NCBI GenBank assembly: GCA_964577935.1
Contig: CAZOAJ010000012.1
Coordinates: forward strand, 1-64,000
Length of the DNA stretch: 64,000 nucleotides
DNA from: JABDGV01 sp964577935
GTDB taxonomy: Bacteria; Chlamydiota; Chlamydiia; Chlamydiales; FEN-1388
Direction: 5' to 3'
The translations under genes and the position numbers were made by a program. Numbering within the stretch: the first letter of the stretch is position 1; each line of letters opens with the position of its first letter. This document shows positions 1 through 9,393 of this stretch, piece by piece. The notes under the pieces were generated by a model. It was not told the origin of the DNA, searched no databases, and worked only from the letters and a program-made list of their open reading frames with translations.

Positions 1-1878
1 ACGACTGGGGCTACTGGATCAACCGGTGTAACAGGTGCTACGGGCACAACTGGAACAACCGGTGCTACCGGATTTACAGGCGCTACCGGATTTACAGGCG
101 CTACCGGATTTACGGGTGCAACTGGGTTCACAGGGGCAACAGGAACAACGGGTGCAACCGGATTTACCGGTGCAACGGGTAGAACGGGCGCTACCGGATT
201 TACGGGCGCTACCGGATTTACGGGTGCAACCGGCACTACTGGGGCGACAGGGTTTACGGGTGCAACCGGATTTACGGGTGCTACAGGTACCACGGGTGCG
301 ACAGGATTTACAGGTGCTACTGGATTTACCGGCGCTACTGGAACGACCGGGACGACAGGTGCTACCGGAACAACAGGCGCAACTGGAACGACAGGTGCTA
401 CTGGATCGACGGGGGTAACAGGCGCAACGGGTACAACTGGAACAACAGGTGCAACAGGCACCACGGGCGCTACCGGATTTACAGGTGCTACTGGGTTCAC
501 GGGTGCCACAGGAACAACGGGTGCCACCGGATTTACCGGTGCTACTGGATTCACGGGGGCAACGGGCACAACGGGCGCCACAGGATTTACCGGTGCTACT
601 GGATTTACGGGGGCAACCGGCACTACTGGAGCGACAGGATTTACCGGAGCGACAGGATTTACCGGGGCTACCGGTACTACTGGTGCGACAGGATTCACGG
701 GGGCAACTGGAACAACAGGAGCCACTGGGACGACAGGTACCACGGGTGCCACCGGAACAACAGGAGCAACTGGAACGACAGGGGCTACTGGATCGACGGG
801 GGTAACAGGAGCAACTGGCACAACAGGAACAACAGGAGCAACTGGAACGACAGGAGCGACAGGATTTACCGGAGCTACTGGATTTACAGGTGCGACTGGC
901 ACAACCGGTGCGACTGGCACAACCGGTGCGACTGGGTTCACTGGAGCGACTGGAACGACAGGAGCGACTGGATTCACTGGTGCAACCGGCACAACAGGTG
1001 CTACAGGGTTTACGGGTGCAACCGGATTTACGGGTGCTACCGGATTTACGGGTGCTACCGGTACCACGGGGGCGACAGGATTTACCGGCGCGACTGGATT
1101 CACGGGAGCTACTGGGACGACCGGGACGACGGGAGCTACTGGGACGACCGGAGCCACTGGGACGACCGGGGCTACTGGATCAACGGGGGTAACAGGTGCA
1201 ACGGGAACGACTGGCACAACCGGTGCAACAGGAACTACCGGCGCAAGTGGTGTAACAGGCGCAACAGGTTCCACTGGTGCAACAGGAACAACCGGTGCGA
1301 CAGGAACAACGGGCGCAACAGGAACAACGGGCGCAACAGGAACAACGGGCGCGACAGGAACAACGGGCGCGACTGGAAGTACTGGTGCAACAGGCACAAC
1401 GGGGGCTACTGGAGCTACAGGGCCTCGAGGGCCAGCAGGGTATGGGACATTTTACAACACTATTTCTGGAAATGTATCTGGAGGTACAGCAGGTCCTCCA
1501 AGTAAACCATTTCCATTTCTAAATCAAACTTTGAATTCAGGAATTGTGACGTATGATGCTGCAGCGAGGACCTTTACTCTCAACTTACAGGCAGACCTTA
1601 TTATTCGATTTGGTGTGCTTCCTGCGAGTGTAACCGGTGGAGCAGCGAATATGAACAAGTTTCGAGTTATGAAAAATGGGGTAGAAGTACCGGGTTCGGC
1701 CATGTGGATTACTTCAACTTCATATCATGAACTTACTTGCGGGGTAACAGGTGTAACTGGTGATGTCTTCACTGTAGAAGTGAATGGAACAACCGGACAG
1801 GTCACCTTAGGACCTTCGGGCACAGGAAGTAATTCTAATCAGATCAACACGATGTTTTATATAGAATCAATGAACTAA
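1..1878 (+). CDS. Collagen-like threonine-rich surface protein (5' end outside window)
   Basis: Frame 1 is open from the first base to the stop at 1876-1878. Residues 1-480 or so are uninterrupted Gly-X-Y triplets, mostly GAT, GFT, GTT, GST and GVT, so Y is almost always Thr. A short linker (GPRGPAGYG) leads into a beta-rich C-terminal domain of about 145 residues that resembles the C1q/TNF-like trimerisation domains ending BclA-type bacterial collagens. The DNA repeats as an exact 387-bp unit three times. Known family members form trimeric surface filaments, and in Bacillus the GXT triplets carry O-glycans. Prolines are nearly absent, so helix stability would have to come from Thr or its glycosylation (inference). 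The convergent neighbour operon encodes a sugar epimerase and a glycosyltransferase with export signals. Start and signal peptide lie upstream and cannot be judged. Confidence 0.9.
   Translation, partial: TTGATGSTGVTGATGTTGTTGATGFTGATGFTGATGFTGATGFTGATGTTGATGFTGATGRTGATGFTGATGFTGATGTTGATGFTGATGFTGATGTTGATGFTGATGFTGATGTTGTTGATGTTGATGTTGATGSTGVTGATGTTGTTGATGTTGATGFTGATGFTGATGTTGATGFTGATGFTGATGTTGATGFTGATGFTGATGTTGATGFTGATGFTGATGTTGATGFTGATGTTGATGTTGTTGATGTTGATGTTGATGSTGVTGATGTTGTTGATGTTGATGFTGATGFTGATGTTGATGTTGATGFTGATGTTGATGFTGATGTTGATGFTGATGFTGATGFTGATGTTGATGFTGATGFTGATGTTGTTGATGTTGATGTTGATGSTGVTGATGTTGTTGATGTTGASGVTGATGSTGATGTTGATGTTGATGTTGATGTTGATGTTGATGSTGATGTTGATGATGPRGPAGYGTFYNTISGNVSGGTAGPPSKPFPFLNQTLNSGIVTYDAAARTFTLNLQADLIIRFGVLPASVTGGAANMNKFRVMKNGVEVPGSAMWITSTSYHELTCGVTGVTGDVFTVEVNGTTGQVTLGPSGTGSNSNQINTMFYIESMN
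16..1176 (+). repeat. Three tandem 387-bp units in the collagen region
   Basis: The landmark gga-tc(a/g)-ac(c/g)-gg(t/g)-gta-aca begins at 16, 403, 790 and 1177, an exact spacing of 387 bp (129 codons, 43 triplets). Within each unit the order of GAT, GFT and GTT triplets is largely conserved, with many synonymous changes. The stretch after 1177 has a different, GTT/GAT-rich composition. Confidence 0.9.
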
Positions 1879-1906
1879 GCTATCGATTGTTGAGTTCTGC
1901 TACCTT

Positions 1907-1928
1907 GGTCGCAGCTAGTGCTGCGACC
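1907..1928 (+). terminator. Hairpin after the collagen-like gene
   Basis: A perfect 9-bp stem (ggtcgcagc/gctgcgacc) with a tagt loop lies 29 bases past the stop and is followed by a T-rich stretch. It lies between convergent genes and may serve both. Confidence 0.65.
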
Positions 1929-1961
1929 TCGTCTTGTTATTTCAAAGTCCTTCAGGTGTAG

Positions 1962-3668
1962 TCATTCTTTCCATTCGATAAGTCTTGGATTTACATCGAG
2001 AATGGATTCATATTGTTCTTTTAACCCATATGTTGAGTCAGAGTCTAAGCTTTTATATCGGTTATACTTGGCTTTTCGATCTTCGATGGTGCTCCATCCA
2101 TAGTGCTTGAGTCTGATATCAGATATAAAGCCACACTGAAAATTATTTACCGAAAGTGGGAATCGACCACAATGTTGAGATGTTTCTTTCCAGCAATAGT
2201 TTATTTCAGGTTTATACAGGAGAATAAAGGGTTTGTAAGAGCGATGTGCATACCAATAGGTGTCTTCTCGATAATGATTTTCATCCCACATGTCAAATAG
2301 ATGAAAGAAGTAGAGATCAACAGTCTTGTTTGTTAACAAATTGGGGAGTGAATATTTGATCCTCGGTTCAAAGATTTCATCAGCGTCAAGATTTATGATC
2401 CATTCAGGATTTGTTTTTATTGTTTCTTCCCATTGTTGTTTACGAAGGTCGATTTCATTTGCAAATTTTGATTCATTATTGCGAATAATTTTGAGGGGAA
2501 TTCCTTTTAAAACTTCTTGGCATACCTCAACAGTCGAGTCAGTGCTTGCATCATCAATAATGACAGCATCGGTAATGTATTCACGGGCACTTAAGAGAAC
2601 TCTTCGTAAATATCGATCAGCTTCATTGCGTACAATCATTGAAAGAGTAAGTCGATAGGGTGGCGGGGGAAGATGAGCCGCATTTGGGTTTAAACAGTCT
2701 TTCATAGATTTATGAATGTATTCAGGAAGTCGCTGTAGTTCTGATTCGCGATAGATATGGAAGGCTGGATAGTGGGTGTCAACGTGAAGTTCAATCCCTA
2801 AAGCCGCAGCACGAACGCAGAAGTCTCGATCTTCACCAAAAAGAGAAATGTTTTTAATTTTTTTAAAATTGATGCCCTTTCCGAGAGCCTTTTTTGATAT
2901 GAGTGTGCAGGCTCCAAGTCCTCCGACCTCATATACTCCTGGTTTGCGGAGCATAATGAGAAATTCGTGAGTTCTCTTCTGTTTTTCTAATTCGTCGAGA
3001 GGGGGGTCTCCTGCCTCAAATTGGTATAAGCTATATTGGTCCTTTAGCCAAACTTGGGGAAGTTCCATTGACGAAGCCTCCCATTTTGTCCAATAAATAT
3101 TTGAAACAATCTCTTTTTTAGCCTTCAGGAGTTGAGCTATTGTTTTGGGGTTCATGACGATGTCTGAGTCTATAAGGAAAAGGTAGTCATAATTGTGATC
3201 TAGAGCATGCTCAATCATTCTATCCTTGAATGCTGCTACCTTTTTCATGAGGTGGGCTGTCCACTCGTGGGTTTTTTCAGTGCACCGATAGGTGTCATTA
3301 TTTCCTGGGTCTGAATAGATATCTCGTCCTTTGGAAATAAAAACTTTTTCTGGAGAAGGAGGATTGAAAGTTTCTAGAATGGTTGACGATTCCTCAAGGA
3401 TGTTGTCATCTACAAAAAAATAGTCGAGCGTGTAGTTTTCTCGATTCAGTCTTAAGAGTGAGTTTGTAAATTCTTGGAGAATTTTGGGTTTTTGGTGAAC
3501 AGGACAGCCAACTAATATCCGAATTTTTGGGCTTATCTCACATAAAAAATCGGAAAGAGGCAGTGTAGATTCCGAGGTGTAAGGTGTAGATGCACTCTGA
3601 ATTTCCTCAGAAAGTAACGGATAGAAGAGAAGACAGAGTGTATATAGTGTGTAGATGATGAAGTTCAT
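1962..3668 (-). CDS. Tandem two-domain glycosyltransferase with N-terminal export signal
   Basis: The 568-residue protein begins with a hydrophobic segment of about 20 residues, which reads as a signal peptide or membrane anchor. Domain 1 (about 48-330) has a GT-A-like fold with a DSD metal motif near residue 166 (FLIDSDIVM). Domain 2 (about 345-560) is a GT2-type domain with LSMIVRNEA at its start, VIIDDASTDST and a DAD motif near 428 (INLDADEIFE). The start is supported by AGGTAG eight bases upstream. It follows the epimerase gene by 21 bases on the same strand, so the two likely form an operon. Both domains keep donor-binding acidic residues, so activity is likely; substrate is unknown. 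An exported nucleotide-sugar enzyme is odd, because the periplasm normally lacks such donors. Confidence 0.8.
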   Translation of the reverse strand: MNFIIYTLYTLCLLFYPLLSEEIQSASTPYTSESTLPLSDFLCEISPKIRILVGCPVHQKPKILQEFTNSLLRLNRENYTLDYFFVDDNILEESSTILETFNPPSPEKVFISKGRDIYSDPGNNDTYRCTEKTHEWTAHLMKKVAAFKDRMIEHALDHNYDYLFLIDSDIVMNPKTIAQLLKAKKEIVSNIYWTKWEASSMELPQVWLKDQYSLYQFEAGDPPLDELEKQKRTHEFLIMLRKPGVYEVGGLGACTLISKKALGKGINFKKIKNISLFGEDRDFCVRAAALGIELHVDTHYPAFHIYRESELQRLPEYIHKSMKDCLNPNAAHLPPPPYRLTLSMIVRNEADRYLRRVLLSAREYITDAVIIDDASTDSTVEVCQEVLKGIPLKIIRNNESKFANEIDLRKQQWEETIKTNPEWIINLDADEIFEPRIKYSLPNLLTNKTVDLYFFHLFDMWDENHYREDTYWYAHRSYKPFILLYKPEINYCWKETSQHCGRFPLSVNNFQCGFISDIRLKHYGWSTIEDRKAKYNRYKSLDSDSTYGLKEQYESILDVNPRLIEWKE

Positions 3669-3689
3669 TTGAAGCTACCTAATAATTGA

Positions 3690-4925
3690 TTATTCCAGAA
3701 CTGAGTAGATTATTTGAGCCATCCTGTGACTTGCTTCTCCATCTCCGTAGACAGAGGAAGTCAAATCTGGTTGAAATTGATCGTTGTACAGTATTGTTTG
3801 AATCTGCTCCACAATTTTTCCCCTATCAGTGCCTACAAGGACGACTTTTCCTTTCTGAAGTCCCTCGGGTCGATCAGTTTCAGATCTTAAAATTAGAAGA
3901 GGTTTATTAAGACTGATTGTTTCTTCCTGGACTCCTCCAGAATCTGAAGCAACAAGATTGCTTTGCGTAAGGGCATATACCATATCAGGATATGAAAGAG
4001 GAGGTGTGATGAATATGCGATTTTCTTGGTCTATTTGTGATTTTTGAGCAAGCTCTCGAATTCTCGGATTTGGGTGCATCGGATAGAGAATATAGAGGTC
4101 CTTGTCTTGCTTTAATAAATCTTTCATAGCTTCAAAAATATTGAGGAGTCCTTCTCCGATTGTTTCTCTTCGGTGCGCTGTAAAAAGAAGAACCTTTTTT
4201 CCGGGTGTGACTGCTGAAAAAAACTCCTGGATTAGTGACGATGGAGCTATAGATCCATTAAGGATTTTAGTTTTTGTCAGAAAGAGCATATCGACAACGC
4301 TATTTCCCGTTACAAATACTGAGTTTGTGTCTATTCCCTCATTCAGTAAGTTTTGCTTTGCCTGCTCAGTGGGTGCAAAATGCCATTGAGCTAATATTGA
4401 AATAAACCGTCTATTCATCTCTTCTGGAAAGGGAGCTAGCATATTTCCGGTTCTAAGGCCGGCCTCAACATGTGCTATAGGGATGTGTAAGTAAAAAGCG
4501 CTTAGGGCAGAGACCATTGCTGAACTTGTATCTCCTTGAACAACGATCAATCGAGGCTTGATTTCTAAAAACAATTTTTTTGTTTTCTCCAAGACGGCTT
4601 CTGTAATATGAAAAAGGTCCTGGCGCTCCTTCATAATATTGAGTCTGTAGTCAGGATTAATGCCAAAGAGTGTAAAAATTTCTTCAACAAGTTGCTCGTG
4701 CTGGCCTGTAAAGCAGATAGTGACAGGGATGTTCTTTTCCTGGAGAGACCAATAAAGAGGTAGCATTTTGATCGCTTCAGGTCTTGTTCCTATAACAAGG
4801 ACAATTGAGCCCGTGCTATAGCACGTCTCGATTGAATGCATATTGTGCTGAACAGATATAAAAACCAGAAAAAATAAGATCGAAGCAGAAACTTTATGAG
4901 TGAGGTTTTGTGCGAAGAGTGGCAT
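3690..4925 (-). CDS. wecB: UDP-GlcNAc 2-epimerase family protein with N-terminal hydrophobic extension
   Basis: The family interconverts UDP-GlcNAc and UDP-ManNAc. Diagnostic motifs are present in order: GTRPEAIKM, VQGDTSSAM, HVEAGLRTGN, EEMNRRF, TAHRRE and SDSGGVQEE. The protein has 411 residues against about 375 for cytosolic homologues. The surplus is an N-terminal extension with a hydrophobic stretch (about 14-25) before the Rossmann start. The upstream ATG has an AGGAG about 11 bases away; the internal Met29, which would give a normal cytosolic enzyme, has no visible ribosome binding site. First gene of an operon with the tandem glycosyltransferase. Family assignment is secure; export is inference, and initiation at Met29 would remove it. 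Confidence 0.85.
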   Translation of the reverse strand: MPLFAQNLTHKVSASILFFLVFISVQHNMHSIETCYSTGSIVLVIGTRPEAIKMLPLYWSLQEKNIPVTICFTGQHEQLVEEIFTLFGINPDYRLNIMKERQDLFHITEAVLEKTKKLFLEIKPRLIVVQGDTSSAMVSALSAFYLHIPIAHVEAGLRTGNMLAPFPEEMNRRFISILAQWHFAPTEQAKQNLLNEGIDTNSVFVTGNSVVDMLFLTKTKILNGSIAPSSLIQEFFSAVTPGKKVLLFTAHRRETIGEGLLNIFEAMKDLLKQDKDLYILYPMHPNPRIRELAQKSQIDQENRIFITPPLSYPDMVYALTQSNLVASDSGGVQEETISLNKPLLILRSETDRPEGLQKGKVVLVGTDRGKIVEQIQTILYNDQFQPDLTSSVYGDGEASHRMAQIIYSVLE

Positions 4926-5018
4926 GGCTCAACTCTCTCCTATATTGATTAGGTATCAATATTCTAAGAGTTGAGCTCTTGAGTCAAATTAAATATATGA
5001 ATTGTTGCAAGTCAGTTT

Positions 5019-5714
5019 TTATTTTCGGAAGTAGGGGAGTATGTTCCATTCAATAAACGCTCTTGCTGATGAATACGCTCTTCTGATGGCGGTATCAAGA
5101 GGTGTAGTTTTTTCAAAGGGAAGATGTGCCTTATAAACAGTAACGGCAACAATATAAAAAAGAAGGAAAGAAGTTCCTGCAGCAATAGCCTGTGCAAACT
5201 CACCAACAAGCAGCGGGGCAAAAAACCAAAATCCTAAGGCTAAAAGAAGAATATGCCGAGGGAGAATGGGAATAAACAGAAGCATTAAAGGGCCGCCATT
5301 TGACAGCGAGGTGAAAAGTGTTGCAAGGCCAAGAATAAGAGCGTTTGTAAAACTTGTGGGAGCTTTTACAAAAAGAAGGGCTGTACAAGTCGAAAGATAA
5401 ACAGAGCTTATGATCAGTGTCCAAAAAGATTTTTTACCCATATAAGGAGATAGAAAAGAGGCAAAAAATTTCATTAAGAGGCATGTAAACCCTAAATCAA
5501 AAAGGGTGTTTATTGATAGCGGCGTAGTAACCGGAATGAATGTGGACAAAGGTGCTTGGTAAAGAAAACTGAATAGGGTTGTGTTTTTAGAGATCAGAAG
5601 TTCAATTGAGCAGAAGGTTTGCAGGATCCAAAATAAAAGAGTTGAAAACAGGATTATTTCAAGAAGTTTTTTTGTTTCTTTGTCCGCAGATTGCATTTCG
5701 TTATCAGTCCTCAT
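5019..5714 (-). CDS. Polytopic membrane protein, function unknown
   Basis: A 231-residue protein with a polar N-terminus (about 18 residues) and roughly six hydrophobic segments spread from residue 19 to 195, ending in a basic amphipathic tail. It is divergent from rpmE. No family motif was recognised. The position next to rpmE matches that of an uncharacterised gene in other chlamydiae, but the equivalence cannot be shown here. Confidence 0.65.
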   Translation of the reverse strand: MRTDNEMQSADKETKKLLEIILFSTLLFWILQTFCSIELLISKNTTLFSFLYQAPLSTFIPVTTPLSINTLFDLGFTCLLMKFFASFLSPYMGKKSFWTLIISSVYLSTCTALLFVKAPTSFTNALILGLATLFTSLSNGGPLMLLFIPILPRHILLLALGFWFFAPLLVGEFAQAIAAGTSFLLFYIVAVTVYKAHLPFEKTTPLDTAIRRAYSSARAFIEWNILPYFRK

Positions 5715-5913
5715 AGTGTAAGTTGGACTATATTCGTAAACAAACTTGAGTTTTTACTTCGAGCATGATACTTTATTCGCAGATTTTTCAGGTTCAGAAT
5801 TGCAAAAAGTATGACTTTTATCTCTGTTCCGCGAAAGCTAGACTTTTGTGGCATATGATGTATAAGATTTAGGTCAACTTAGGAAGCTGTCAGAACATCC
5901 GGAGCAAAGCACA

Positions 5914-6231
5914 ATGAAAAAAAATAGCCATCCAGAGTACCAAGAAGTGCTCTTCGTTGATTCCGCAACAGGTTTTAAGTTTGTATGTGGAACAACACAA
6001 AAATCAGAGAAGTTCGAGACTCTCAACGGTGTGAAATATCCAGTTGTTGATCTTGCTATTTCTTCAAGCTCACACCCATTTTTTGTTGGTGGTAAGCAAA
6101 TTATCGACGCTGAGGGTCGTGTTGACCGCTTTACACGTCGATATCAAGAAGCTGCAGCAAGAAATAAAGCTGTTGTTAAAGAAGAACCTGTTGTCGAGTC
6201 GGCTGCAGTCACTTCTAAGAAAAAGAAGTAA
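5914..6231 (+). CDS. rpmE: 50S ribosomal protein L31, zinc-independent type
   Basis: A 105-residue protein opening MKKNSHPEYQEVLFVD and containing SSSSHPFFVGG and DAEGRVDRFTRRY, as in chlamydial L31. It has a single Cys and lacks the CxxC pair of zinc-binding L31. About 30 C-terminal residues (Lys, Glu, Val-rich, ending in KKKK) extend past the conserved core. It leads the run rpmE-prfA-prmC, a chlamydial gene order. Confidence 0.95.
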   Translation: MKKNSHPEYQEVLFVDSATGFKFVCGTTQKSEKFETLNGVKYPVVDLAISSSSHPFFVGGKQIIDAEGRVDRFTRRYQEAAARNKAVVKEEPVVESAAVTSKKKK

Positions 6232-6289
6232 GCAAATAGTATTCAGCTTTTTCGAATTAAGCTTCGAGTAACTTCACTAAAGAATTTGT

Positions 6290-7381
6290 ATGCGAATCGA
6301 TCTTGAGCTGCTCATAAAACATCGAACAGAGTTGGAACAGCAGCTCGAATCAGGTGCTGTTCTTGTTGAGCCAAAGCTTCTGAAAAAGCTTTCTAAAGAA
6401 CACTCTTATGTGCTTGCAGTACATACTGTTGCAGAAGAGCTTGAAAATGCTCGTTCTGAACTCATCGATGTACAAGAGATGCTTAAGATTGAAAAAGATC
6501 TCTCTTTTTCAGAGGTTCTTCAGCAAGAAAAAGCGGCGCTTGAATCGAAGATTTCTGTGCTGGAAAAGAAGCTTAAAGATCTCTTAATTCCTCCTACAGA
6601 TGACGATGATCAAAATACAATTGTTGAGATTCGTGCAGGTGCAGGAGGTCAAGAAGCGATGCTTTTTGCTGCAGAAGCTCTACGTATGTATCAGATGTAC
6701 GCTGACCGGATGGGTTGGAAGTATGAAATTCTTTCATCTACTCCATCAGATTTAGGTGGAGTTAAAGAGTGTGTAGTTGCTTTTACTGGCAAGAATGTAT
6801 GGCGCTATCTTCAATTTGAAGGCGGCACTCATCGTGTACAGAGAGTTCCTGCAACAGAGGCTCAAGGACGTATTCACACGTCTACCATCACTATTGCTGT
6901 TCTTCCGGATGCCGAGGAGGGCGGTAATATCACAATTAATGAAGCAGACCTGAGAATCGAAACTACTCGCTCGAGTGGAGCAGGGGGTCAGCATGTTAAT
7001 AAAACTGATAGCGCGGTCCGCATAACTCATATCCCTTCTGGGATAGCGGTATTTTGTCAGGAAGAGAGAAGTCAGCATAAAAATCGCGATAAAGCATTTC
7101 GTCTTTTGAGTGCCAAGCTTCAAGATCTTGATAGACAGAAAGTGAAGCAAGAGCAAGATCAAAAGAGATCTCAGCAGATTGGAACTGCAGACCGTTCGGA
7201 AAAAATTCGTACATATAATTTTCCTCAAAGCCGTGTTACGGATCATCGAATCAATTTAACAAAGCACAATCTTGATCAAGTCCTCAACGGAGACTTGGAT
7301 GATATTGCTCAGGCGCTAGTGTCTCATTTTCAGCAAATCTCCCAAGAGAATTCGCTTCCTGCATGGATCGCTATTAAGTAG
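6290..7381 (+). CDS. prfA: Peptide chain release factor 1
   Basis: RF1 recognises UAA and UAG and triggers peptide release. The 363-residue length is standard. The PAT recognition tripeptide lies in HRVQRVPATEAQGRIHTS and the catalytic GGQ in SSGAGGQHVNKTDS, whose Gln is the target of PrmC methylation. PrmC is encoded 48 bases downstream, a common pairing. Separated from rpmE by 58 bases, probably co-transcribed. Confidence 0.97.
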   Translation: MRIDLELLIKHRTELEQQLESGAVLVEPKLLKKLSKEHSYVLAVHTVAEELENARSELIDVQEMLKIEKDLSFSEVLQQEKAALESKISVLEKKLKDLLIPPTDDDDQNTIVEIRAGAGGQEAMLFAAEALRMYQMYADRMGWKYEILSSTPSDLGGVKECVVAFTGKNVWRYLQFEGGTHRVQRVPATEAQGRIHTSTITIAVLPDAEEGGNITINEADLRIETTRSSGAGGQHVNKTDSAVRITHIPSGIAVFCQEERSQHKNRDKAFRLLSAKLQDLDRQKVKQEQDQKRSQQIGTADRSEKIRTYNFPQSRVTDHRINLTKHNLDQVLNGDLDDIAQALVSHFQQISQENSLPAWIAIK

Positions 7382-7429
7382 ATCTTTATCAAATAGAGGG
7401 CTACGGCTCTTAAATACTATGAGTACTCT

Positions 7430-8266
7430 ATGATTACGATCGGAGAGCTTCTCAAAAAATCATGGGACTATGTTCAAAAGAACAATCCACGTATAGAAAG
7501 ATGGGAGCTTGAGCTCCTATTTTCTGAGCTTTTGCATTTACAAAGGTTGGACCTTTACACTCGCTACGACACCCCGCTCGTCGAAGATGAACTAAAACCT
7601 ATTCGAGCAGCATTTCAGAGACTGCTTCGCGATGAGCCTGTAGCCTATATTTTGGGCTATACATATTTCTACGGTATGAAAATCCAGGTATCGCCTGCAG
7701 TTCTTATTCCAAGACCCGAGACAGAGCTTCTTGTTGAAAGTGTGCTCAAGAGGATAGAAAAAGCGGAAATGAAGAAGCTTTTGATTTTGGATGTCTGTAC
7801 TGGATCTGGATGTATTGGGGCAGTCATGCAAAAAAATCTTCCTATGGCTCGTGTTATTTCGTCAGATCTGTCTCAAGCAGCGCTAGAGGTTGCCAAGAGG
7901 AATGCTCAATCTTTAGATCTGCCCGTTGAATTTATAAGGTGTGATCTTTTTGCAGATCTTCCTCTTGAAGAGGCCGATATTATTTTGATTAACCCTCCTT
8001 ATATATCTCAAAGCGAATATTCTGCTCTTTCTCCTTCGGTGAAAAATTTTGAACCTGAAGAGGCTCTTGTAGGCGGTAGGCTTGGCACTGAGTATTATGA
8101 TCGCATTTTGATGGAGCTGTCAAAAAAGGCCAAAAAAGGAGCGCTTGTAGGTCTAGAAATAGGCGCAGATCAATATTCATATTTTGGTTCTACACAATAT
8201 AACTACTCATTTGAGTATATTCGTGATTATGGGGGGCATGTCCGCCATGTCCTTTTTTCTATATAA
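7430..8266 (+). CDS. prmC: Release factor glutamine methyltransferase
   Basis: SAM-dependent enzyme that methylates the Gln of the GGQ loop in RF1/RF2. The 278 residues include an N-terminal helical domain, a SAM-binding loop (ILDVCTGSGCIG, near residue 120) and the NPPY catalytic motif (LINPPYIS, near 187). Placed directly after its substrate gene prfA. Confidence 0.96.
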   Translation: MITIGELLKKSWDYVQKNNPRIERWELELLFSELLHLQRLDLYTRYDTPLVEDELKPIRAAFQRLLRDEPVAYILGYTYFYGMKIQVSPAVLIPRPETELLVESVLKRIEKAEMKKLLILDVCTGSGCIGAVMQKNLPMARVISSDLSQAALEVAKRNAQSLDLPVEFIRCDLFADLPLEEADIILINPPYISQSEYSALSPSVKNFEPEEALVGGRLGTEYYDRILMELSKKAKKGALVGLEIGADQYSYFGSTQYNYSFEYIRDYGGHVRHVLFSI

Positions 8267-8290
8267 CTTGTGATAATTTAGGTGTCTGGT

Positions 8291-8623
8291 ATGTGTCATT
8301 TAAACGTGGGATCTCTTGGTTTATGTGGGTATCAAAGTTCTTTAGATCATGTTGATGAACCTTTGAGTGATTTACATCTTGTTGATACTTCTGCTCAAGC
8401 TGTTGCTTGGAATAAATCTGCACTTTTTGAGGGACATACATATGAATGGTATGAGGTGATTGCGGGAGGAGTTCTTTCGACAATTATTAATATTGCAGAA
8501 AGTATTTTAAATAAAATCACTGCTTGTTGTGGAATCAAAGAGGATTCTTGGTATATACAGCCTAAGGATGGTTCGCTATCAAGCTCAATCCATGAGATCG
8601 ATGAGGTTTCAGAAGGGATGTAG
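8291..8623 (+). CDS. Small hypothetical protein with one hydrophobic segment
   Basis: Starting at ATG 8291 (TAGG eight bases upstream) gives 110 residues; a GTG at 8282 would add three. The middle contains a moderately hydrophobic segment (VIAGGVLSTIINIAESIL), flanked by Cys-containing and acidic stretches. No family was recognised. It lies between prmC and a secreted methyltransferase on the same strand. It could be a small secreted or membrane-inserted accessory protein, but may not be a gene. Confidence 0.45.
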   Translation: MCHLNVGSLGLCGYQSSLDHVDEPLSDLHLVDTSAQAVAWNKSALFEGHTYEWYEVIAGGVLSTIINIAESILNKITACCGIKEDSWYIQPKDGSLSSSIHEIDEVSEGM

Positions 8624-8710
8624 GCAAAGGATACCAGCAAGAGATGCGAATTTCCTGCAAATTCTTGCATGTCCTCTAACTCTTGTATGTGCTCTAACGT
8701 AGGTTCATTT

Positions 8711-9346
8711 ATGAAAAAAATGCTCTTAACAGCTCTATTTTCTTTCTCGCTTCTTTCTTTTCAACAAGGGAGTTGTGAAAATATTGTTATTCATGAAAAT
8801 GGCTACTGGATCGGAGCGGATGCGGCTAAAGGACATAGGTTTGATCTTCAGCTTGCTCGAGGCTTAGCTCGGTTTTTTCGGCAAGAAAATGCACGGACTG
8901 TTGTCGACTTTGGTTGCGGTATGGGTGATTATGTTAAAGCTCTTCGAGCTTCTGGAATCGATTGTGAGGGATATGATGGAAATCCCGATACCTTTCAGAT
9001 GTCGGGAGGTGTTGCAGGGGTAAAGGATTTGAGCAAGCCCTTTGATCTTCAGAAAAAGTTTGATTGGGTGCTTAGCCTAGAGGTTGGAGAGCATCTTCCT
9101 AAAGTGTATGAAACAATATTTATTGAAAATCTCCATCGACATAATGCTAAGGGAATAGTGTTGAGTTGGGCTTTAGAAGGGCAAGGCGGAGATGGTCATT
9201 TTAATGAACAGAATAATGACTATGTTAAAAAAGTCATGGCTCAATATGGATATGTCAATGATCAAGAAGCAGAGAATGAATTAAGGCGTCAATCGACATT
9301 GCCATGGTTTAAAAACACTATTATGGTTTTTCGAAAAACAGTTTGA
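8711..9346 (+). CDS. Exported SAM-dependent methyltransferase
   Basis: Starting at ATG 8711 (AGG about eight bases upstream) gives 211 residues opening with a clear Sec signal (MKKMLLTALFSFSLLSF, then SC before the mature part). A class I methyltransferase core follows: VVDFGCGMGDYV near residue 64 is the SAM loop, EGYDGNP the acidic second motif and WVLSLEVGEHLP the fourth. A methyltransferase outside the cytosol is unusual, because SAM is cytosolic. Either the mature protein goes to a compartment with host SAM, or the hydrophobic N-terminus is an anchor. Substrate unknown; similar small domains methylate sugars or lipids. Confidence 0.8.
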   Translation: MKKMLLTALFSFSLLSFQQGSCENIVIHENGYWIGADAAKGHRFDLQLARGLARFFRQENARTVVDFGCGMGDYVKALRASGIDCEGYDGNPDTFQMSGGVAGVKDLSKPFDLQKKFDWVLSLEVGEHLPKVYETIFIENLHRHNAKGIVLSWALEGQGGDGHFNEQNNDYVKKVMAQYGYVNDQEAENELRRQSTLPWFKNTIMVFRKTV

Positions 9347-9393
9347 CAACTAAAATGTTTTAGCTACCTTTGAGCAAAGATTGAAGGTGGTTT

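Noticed and set aside
16..1176. Repeat array resembling CRISPR
   Set aside because: Units are in-frame coding repeats with no spacers and no cas genes nearby.
35..1522. Several open frames rich in Gln, Leu, Arg and Pro in the second frame of the collagen region
   Set aside because: They are out-of-frame readings of the Gly-X-Thr repeat; the first frame is continuous to 1878 with a folded C-terminal domain.
8395..8670. 91-codon frame opposite the small hypothetical gene
   Set aside because: No ribosome binding site or recognisable domain, and the plus-strand frame has a better start.
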